Source: Oxytricha trifallax (lineage: Eukaryota > Ciliophora > Spirotrichea > Sporadotrichida > Oxytrichidae). Taken from it: 64,000 nt of DNA. The position numbers and the translations under genes are program-made. The notes beneath the pieces are model-generated. The model was not told the origin of the DNA, searched no databases, and worked only from the letters and a program-made list of their open reading frames with translations. Where the stretch lies: assembly GCA_000711775.1 (NCBI GenBank), contig ARYC01000200.1, forward strand, positions 1 through 64,000, written 5' to 3'. Below, piece by piece: positions 57,601-64,000 of this stretch (the stretch's first letter is position 1; every line of letters starts with the position of its first letter).

Positions 57601-60600
57601 TAAAAAAAGCAAAATTATGTGAATACTTTTTTTTAAATTTGATAAAAACTATTGAAAAATAATATTATTTTCAGATTAATATATTAGTAAGATATTATAT
57701 ATAATATTTTTTTTTTAAAATATAATTTTTTAATACTGATGTGAATTTGGTGTCATTAGATCTTTCTGGCAACATAAATTTTTATGTAATATAAAACATA
57801 GTGAAGCATTGTTCAGAAGTAAGCACAGTATTTAATTCAATTTCTGCCATTGCATAATCGTATACTATTGGAACTATTCTTTAATAATTCAGTGTTCCTG
57901 CTTTTCAGTTATCCTCTACTAAATGCAAAGATGTCACTTTTCATAAATATATTTTAATATAGTTATTAATTTCACTTATCAAAATGAGGCTCTAGTGGTT
58001 AGGAAAAAGGGAGTACTCCTAAATCCTCCTGAAAAGCCTCCACCATTCATAAGTAGAATACTATTATAATGATTATAATAATTTTTTAATTATAAAATTA
58101 ATATATTATCTTGCAAATTATTCGTATTAAATTTTTATATTTAAATATATAAAAATTAAAATTATTTTTGTATATTTTATCTAAAAAAATTATTACTCAT
58201 TTCATTTTTTCAATTAACAGGAATTATATATGTTTATTATTTTATAGATATATTATAACACCTAATTTTATTATTTTATTGCATACATTTATTGCTTAAA
58301 ATACCAATTAAAAAAATGAATTTATATTTTAATATGAAGAATCTCTCAATTATAATGGGTTTTGAAATTCTATTTATAAGAATAATTTTCATTTACTAGA
58401 ATTATTATCTTTTATTTTGAACATTTTGAAAAGCGTAAAAGCATTTTATGAAACTTTCAATTTCAAATAAGGAAACTGAATATTTTTACATCTTAATAAT
58501 TTTATATACTAGTTCATGAATTAATTTGCATTGATGAATTTAGGACAAAAAAATAAATTCATCAAAAAAAATGAAAAAAAGTATAATAGATTATTAATAG
58601 TTAATAAGTAATTCTCAATGAAAGCCATATAAATTATAATAAATATTAAGACTCCAACTAACTACAATTAATTTCTTAGAATTTATTACTAAAAAGCACC
58701 ATTATATTAATTTTTCAAACTTTAATCATTTTTCTATTAAATAAATTTATGGGCAAATAAATTATTGGATTTATATTCATATTTTACGAGAAAGATGTGA
58801 AATATTTTACTATGTAAACTGATGACTTTTCGGACTACTATGATTAAATACTATATTTTATTTATAATTAATGAGTACGACCCGATTGAAATTCATATTT
58901 TTGCTTCAATTAAAGAATCAGCAACCATCTCTGGAGAGCTCATTGTTATTGCTATAAGTATTTATAACATTAATATATAATGCATATTAACTAAAATTCA
59001 AATATGATTTTTATAATAATTTAGATTTAGTCTAAGCGCCTTGTCCTGCACCAGGCTCATTGACAATAAGCTTTTAATATTATTAAAATTTTTACTGTAT
59101 TTTATGATCTCAATAAATAAAAAATATAATTTAAAAATAGTCCAAATAAAACATTGAATGCCTATAAGAATCAGATATTGATGTCATGATGATTTCAATT
59201 TTTCTAATTCTTAAATATGTTATAAGGTAACTTTATAAGTTAATATTACTATTTAAATATTAATTCATTCATAAATTCTGTATTTAAATTTTAAATTTAG
59301 CTAGTTATAAAATTCAATGCAACGACTTTCCAATTCTAAAATATTTAAATGCCTAAAAAAAAGGAAAGCAATTAATCACCAAAATACTTCTATTTATAAA
59401 TAATTCACAAATTAAAGAAAATTGTATGAAATATGATTGGGATGTTAAATTACAGATTCTATCTTTAAATTAGGTAATTAAATGTTTTTCAAAATATTTG
59501 TTTTATTTATAAATTAAATGAAAATAATTATTCAATTATAAATAAAATTTAATAAAAAGCTTTGACAGTTTAACAAAATAAGAAACAATTACCTATTAAA
59601 TTTAATCAGGAGTAAAAGAGTATAAATTCTCAAATTTCACTTACAATACAAAGACTTGTGAAGTCATAAGAAATGTTCAAAACTCAAATATGACTACTAA
59701 TTCCAATCCTGGCATTACATATAATTATCTAACAAACAGTTCTTTTATTTTCATTGATAAATTTAGATAAATTAAAATAAATGTTAAAATTTTATTGATA
59801 CTGATTAGTACTCTTTTGATGCAGAAATAAAAGTTAAACTGTCTATTGAATATATTCAATTTATATTAAAATACACAGGTACATCAGTTAATGATTTTTT
59901 GGATTTGACTATTCGAATCGCAGTGAAACCAAATTAAAAATTTCTCTCACTTATAAATTCTGGACCACCCACATTCCAAACTCAAATTAATGATATTCAA
60001 ATAAATTTTGACTAAGAGTTAAACTATATATTTCCTGTTGTTACTGATCCAGATAAAGATAATTACTCTATGAAAATTGAGTGTGGAGGAGCTATTAAAT
60101 TTACAGAGATTTCTTCACAAGGTTTAATTTTGAAACCTGAACAAGATGATATAGGGAAATACTAATGCAAAGTGACTATGTCAGATGATCACAAATATTA
60201 GAAATAGTCAACAACAATCATTAACATAATTGTAACCTCATCTTAAATTTAGTTAGCCACAATAAAATGTTTGTATTGGCAATTTATTCAATATATATTT
60301 AAATTATACTTATTATTTTTGGCAATTTCTAATACACCATTAAATGTCTTTATTATAATCGTTATTGCAGAAGACTTTTATTTAAACAATAAATTTAAGA
60401 TAATCAGTAACTTTTTGTTAAATTTGTTAAGAGTCTATTTCTTTTTAATTTAAATGATAACTCATCTAATGATGAATAACTTAAAACTGAATTATCGAAT
60501 AATATTATAAGAAACAATACATCTACTCTACTAAAAGCAAAAATTTAAAAGACAACTAAGTATGGGGAAGTGTTTGTCAAATTTAATCGAGAAATTAAAA

Positions 60601-63600
60601 AACCTCCTAGTTGCCATGCAATTGATTTGAATTCTTTACTCTTAATTTAATAACTAATATTTCTAAAAAAATTAATCATCGAGCCAGCAGAGACAAGTGA
60701 TATTAAAATGCTTGGATTTTCATGGAAAATTACTGATTAAAAAATATAATTATATATTAAATGATTGCACTAACAAGTAATTAGTAATATAGCTATATTT
60801 TGAGAATCCATTACATGTATCTATATAAGAAAGGGATAAACTTAACTTAATATTTATGAGAAATGGGCTATTCAAAGATGCTAGTACTTTATAACCTATT
60901 AGGTTGCAATATACCTGTTCTGATTCCATACCCAATTATAATTATTAAAATAAATTTATATTAATATTTTTTTATATTCCTTATAACTTGACAAAAATAG
61001 TAAGAAATATTGATTTTATAGTTTCTTCTTTAGGTCTTCTGTATTGTCAATTTAAAATGAACAATTAATTATTATCTTTACAAAATTATAAATATTAAAT
61101 TTGCCAATATATAAACAAAGAATTACTGGAAGCAGCTAAAGATGCTACATAAGTTATGGTGATAAGTAATTTTGCGATAAATCTCATAATGTAATTATAA
61201 TATTCATTCTAAACATTTTAGGTCTTAGTCCTTATCATATTTATGGGGAATGATTAATCTAAACATATTATAAAACTCATAAATTATAATTTTAAATATT
61301 TCTCAATTTAATTTATTCTTTTAAATGCTCTCTAACTTATTTTAGCAATGCCTTTATTCGACATTTAATTTCCTGCAAATTCAAATCAATATATTTAAAT
61401 TAATATTTTAAACTCAAAAATGTTTTACAATTTGCTAACATCAATGTCTTCATTTGATATTGATAAATAAAATAAGTATTTAAATATATTAAATATTAAA
61501 TTAAGTTGATTCTTGAAAGTCTATCGTAAACATTATAATTAAATAATTTATTAAGGTCGAAGAGTTGATTTAGGAGTTTATTTAAATTTAATTGACTTAT
61601 TATATATTTAATAATTGAAGTTCGATAAAAAAAATCTTCCAATAAACTTATTTTGATACAGACTAAGCAAGCCTTTTTATTTTATTTAACAAAATTGAAA
61701 TTTCAAGAAATAATTGGTTTATCAATATTATAAATCCAAATATCAAAAGTTATGGTAATCCGAATTAATCTAATAATTTATTTTTAATTTATAATTACTT
61801 TTTTTATTTTTTAATTAAATTCTAATCAAAAATTATTAACTCTTTCTTAATTTATGTTATAAATAATCTTGGTTTTAATTCTCCCTACTTATTATTATGT
61901 TAAAAATGATATTATATTGATCTTTATATATTTATTATAGAAGCTAGATGAGGAGATATTAGATTTAAAAGATGAAGCTACAGATGAAAGTGAAGATGAT
62001 TAAAGCTAATAGCAAACTTCCTATTCAGATAATTTTGAAGAAATGGATATCTTTTAATAATTTTGTAATTAATGCTAAACTTAACTCAAATACGATATGA
62101 GTACTTAGATATAATAAAGAACATGGGAAGTATGTTTTACTTTTTAATGGGCATTTTTATTATTTATTCAATAATCCTAGTTGTAAGAATCTTAAGCTTT
62201 TGCTTCAGGCCATTTACAAAGCTTTATCTGATTTTAAAAAAAAAATTTATATTCAACTCTTTACTATTAAATATAATTTCACAAATCTAAATATAAAATA
62301 TGATTATATAAATAAATACTACGATTCATTTTGGAAGGCTATCTACAGATATCAGTTTCAGTGTTAATTAATTTGAAATTTGTAAGATTGAATATTATTT
62401 AATAATACTTTAGTTAAGCTGGGCAAATTCTGAAAAAATATTCGCTTCATTATTGTAATAATTAAAATCCAATTTTTTTATTTAATTTAAAAGAAATATA
62501 GATAAAAATTTTAAGTGGATGCATTAGATTTATTATGGATATTTTTAGTTGCTGAGAAAATTGTTTATAAATAACTTGATTATTTATAATTTCATAATTT
62601 AATAATTCAGGTAATATCAAAATTAAAATAGGGAAAATGTAATATATTTCTTTATGAAATGAAACCAAGAGTGAAGAATTTATTTACAAGTATTGACATT
62701 TCAATAAGGTATATAGCTTTTTTTAATTATTTTTTTCGAATAATTTTATTATTTTGAATTTACATAATTTAATTAGAATAGATCAAAGAAATATAGATTT
62801 AAATACATATATAATATAGAAACTTATTAAAATTCTTAGAATATTACTTTATATCAATATATAAATATACAGTTTAAGATATATTGACAAGAAAAAAATT
62901 GTAGATTTAATTAAAATTAAAATTATTTTATCAATTTTCCCAATAAAATTTTAAAGGTAAATTGTGAGTTTTTAAATAAAATGATTTTATATTACTCATT
63001 TGAGAATTTATATTTTCCAAATGATTGAAATCTATCTTAATAAATATTTGAGGTTTAATATGCTTTAAATCAAATAATTTTAATTAAAAATAACTTAAAT
63101 TAATTAATTCTTTAAATTATAATTATACTATAATTACTCTACTTTTATTATCAGCTGTTTTATCTTACCCCTTTCTAATTTCAATTTTAACTCTAAAAAA
63201 TTTCAATAACTTGTAAGATTCAAAAAATTAAACAAAAACTATTTGTAAACAGTTTTTATTTACTTATGATTTAATTATTTATCTAAAAAATTAGTTAAAG
63301 TGTTATTTTTGCTGTTTAAATTTATTTAATCATCTCGCTACGTGTTTTTTATTAGATAAATTTAATTAACTTTTCAAAACTTTTATATTTGAATGAACGA
63401 AAAGGTAATTTTAACTATAATTAATTGGTGATGTATAACTTAGAAAATAAATCTGCAGCAAATTTATATTATTAATGAATTATAGAGATGCCATACACAG
63501 GTTAATAATTTTAAATTCAAATTTTATTTTAATTGTATAAAATAATTTTGCATACAATTTTTTTATAGTCTTTTAGATTTAATGTTGAAAAGATAGGAAA

Positions 63601-63999
63601 AAATTTAAAATTAATACTTATTTATTTTAGGAAGCTTGTATGAAGGAATAAATTTTAGATCAAGATATTCGGTAATTTTCAACACAATTTTTACATTTAG
63701 AAGATTACTTATTGCTTTTATCAGCTTTCAATTTCTTGGTTTTGCTGTTATTTAAATCTAGCTGTTTCTAATGATAAACCTCTTTTCAATAATTTATCTA
63801 ATCGCTTTTAAACCATTAGAAAATTTCAATTTACATTTTAATTATAAAATTAAGCCCTAAATCAATTAAAATGCATTTTTAGTTTTTATAGTTATTTTCT
63901 CTGAATTAGATTCTGTCCTAAATTGATAATCAAAAGATTTTACTTCATATTTCTTTTATAATGTTTGAAAGATTCATAAAACTTCAAAAAAAATCTTTA
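54311..63999 (+). CDS. Very large cell-surface protein gene split into many small MDSs (partial, runs off right edge)
   Basis: Coding islands of 50-450 bp alternate with AT-rich DNA, all on the plus strand in an order that makes sense as one protein. Islands include 54.31-54.66 kb (GTVAGETIVTVLDFSANGDL, AIGGKTSNTDF), 54.72 kb (DGSLVKVLRSSDSFKI), 55.21 kb (VSLVTELITDSVGNLWYSYT), 55.96 kb (DLDTYYNVGSNQYSIFTCAS), 56.1 kb (QVGGTDSNLQFVAGNAAS), 56.69 kb (AGFNDINYFTARITGTSLNL), 56.89 kb (GGTQRYTNSTTDYPFHQGFV), 57.74-57.96 kb (SAIAQSYTIGTILQQFSVPA), 59.03 kb, 59.61 kb, 59.82-60.26 kb and 61.9-62.3 kb. The pattern (GG-D/F-T..., D-x-x-G-N) is that of SBBP/beta-propeller repeats followed by cadherin-like domains and membrane spans. 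Exact joins were not worked out. Confidence 0.65.
59605..60262 (+). CDS. Cadherin-like domain island of the surface protein
   Basis: The longest islands of the gene. They read GVKEYKFSNFTYNTKTCEVI, SIEYIQFILKYTGTSVNDFL, IAVKPNQKFLSLINSGPPTF, QTQINDIQINFDQELNYIFP, VVTDPDKDNYSMKIECGGAI, LILKPEQDDIGKYQCKVTMS and IINIIVTSS. D-P-D-x-D and D-I-G-x-Y are typical of cadherin-like (CADG/dystroglycan-type) folds that bind calcium at domain interfaces. An AT-rich gap at about 59.77-59.82 kb splits the island. Confidence 0.6.
61925..62290 (+). CDS. Acidic linker and transmembrane island of the surface protein
   Basis: An acidic stretch KLDEEILDLKDEATDESEDD is followed by polar residues, then after a small break MLNLTQIRYEYLDIIKNMGS, MFYFLMGIFIIYSIILVVRI and LSFCFRPFTKLYLILKK. 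The hydrophobic run of about 20 residues is a membrane span with a basic cytoplasmic side. Nearby, PLFDIQFPANSNQYIQINIL (61.35 kb) is another coding island of the same protein. Later islands at 63.5-63.75 kb suggest the gene continues past the edge. Confidence 0.5.
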
Positions 64000-64000
64000 G

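Noticed and set aside
1..63999. Treating the short standard-code ORFs as individual genes
   Set aside because: TAA and TAG interrupt conserved domains at glutamine positions throughout, while TGA ends the genes. The short ORFs are fragments or shadows.

Overview
The window looks like germline (micronuclear) DNA of a hypotrich ciliate close to Oxytricha. Three independent things show this. First, genes read through TAA and TAG as glutamine and stop only at TGA. Second, transposons end in C4A4C4 telomere-like tracts (TBE elements). Third, conserved genes are broken by short AT-rich internal eliminated sequences (IESs) flanked by short direct repeats (pointers), and at least one gene is scrambled with an inverted half. 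Standard-code ORFs are therefore mostly fragments of longer genes. All calls below use the TGA-only stop code.

Layout. 1-1.1 kb: 50-bp satellite. 1.4-12.1 kb: a Helitron-like unit. It has one uninterrupted 2163-residue Rep-helicase ORF on the minus strand (5621-12112), a 27-copy ~100-bp array with an internal dyad (1.88-4.73 kb), and a near-identical inverted copy of the start of Rep (1404-1943). 12.1-16.5 kb: a 56-bp array, a 1116-bp-spaced duplication and C4A4 tracts with a 22-bp minisatellite. 16.5-19.0 kb: two degenerate TBE copies, one inserted in the other. 19-24.4 kb: AT-rich DNA with a diverged ORF pair, a MITE-like element and a probably scrambled hypothetical gene. 24.4-29.0 kb: a U2AF large-subunit gene and a coiled-coil gene. 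29.4-30.4 kb: a small hypothetical gene and mitochondrial ribosomal protein bL36. 30.39-34.50 kb: a complete 4112-bp TBE. 34.9-37.9 kb: a hypothetical gene, a small TPX2-like gene and tRNA-guanine transglycosylase. 38.2-42.7 kb: a scrambled AGC-type protein kinase. 42.7-51.2 kb: uridine kinase, PP2A B55, a long Gln/Asn-rich gene and an ArfGAP gene, all on the minus strand. 52.2-53.7 kb: a second inverted-repeat transposon. 54.3-64 kb: one very large surface-protein gene cut into many small coding islands, running off the window.

The macronuclear genes are unrelated housekeeping genes (splicing, queuosine tRNA modification, nucleotide salvage, phosphatase and kinase signalling, mitochondrial translation). 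What links them is the rearrangement logic. The most notable observations are four. (i) The Rep-helicase polyprotein ends in a ubiquitin-protease-like domain. (ii) A family of inverted-repeat elements (TIR GGGGGAAGTTTCCTGC) sits inside genes and seems to be removed as IESs; one copy holds a remnant resembling the end of a Merlin/IS1595 transposase. (iii) The kinase can be reassembled in frame across a pointer that itself spans a splice donor and then across an inversion. (iv) GC-rich, highly structured SINE- or LINE-like insertions lie inside eliminated or intronic DNA.
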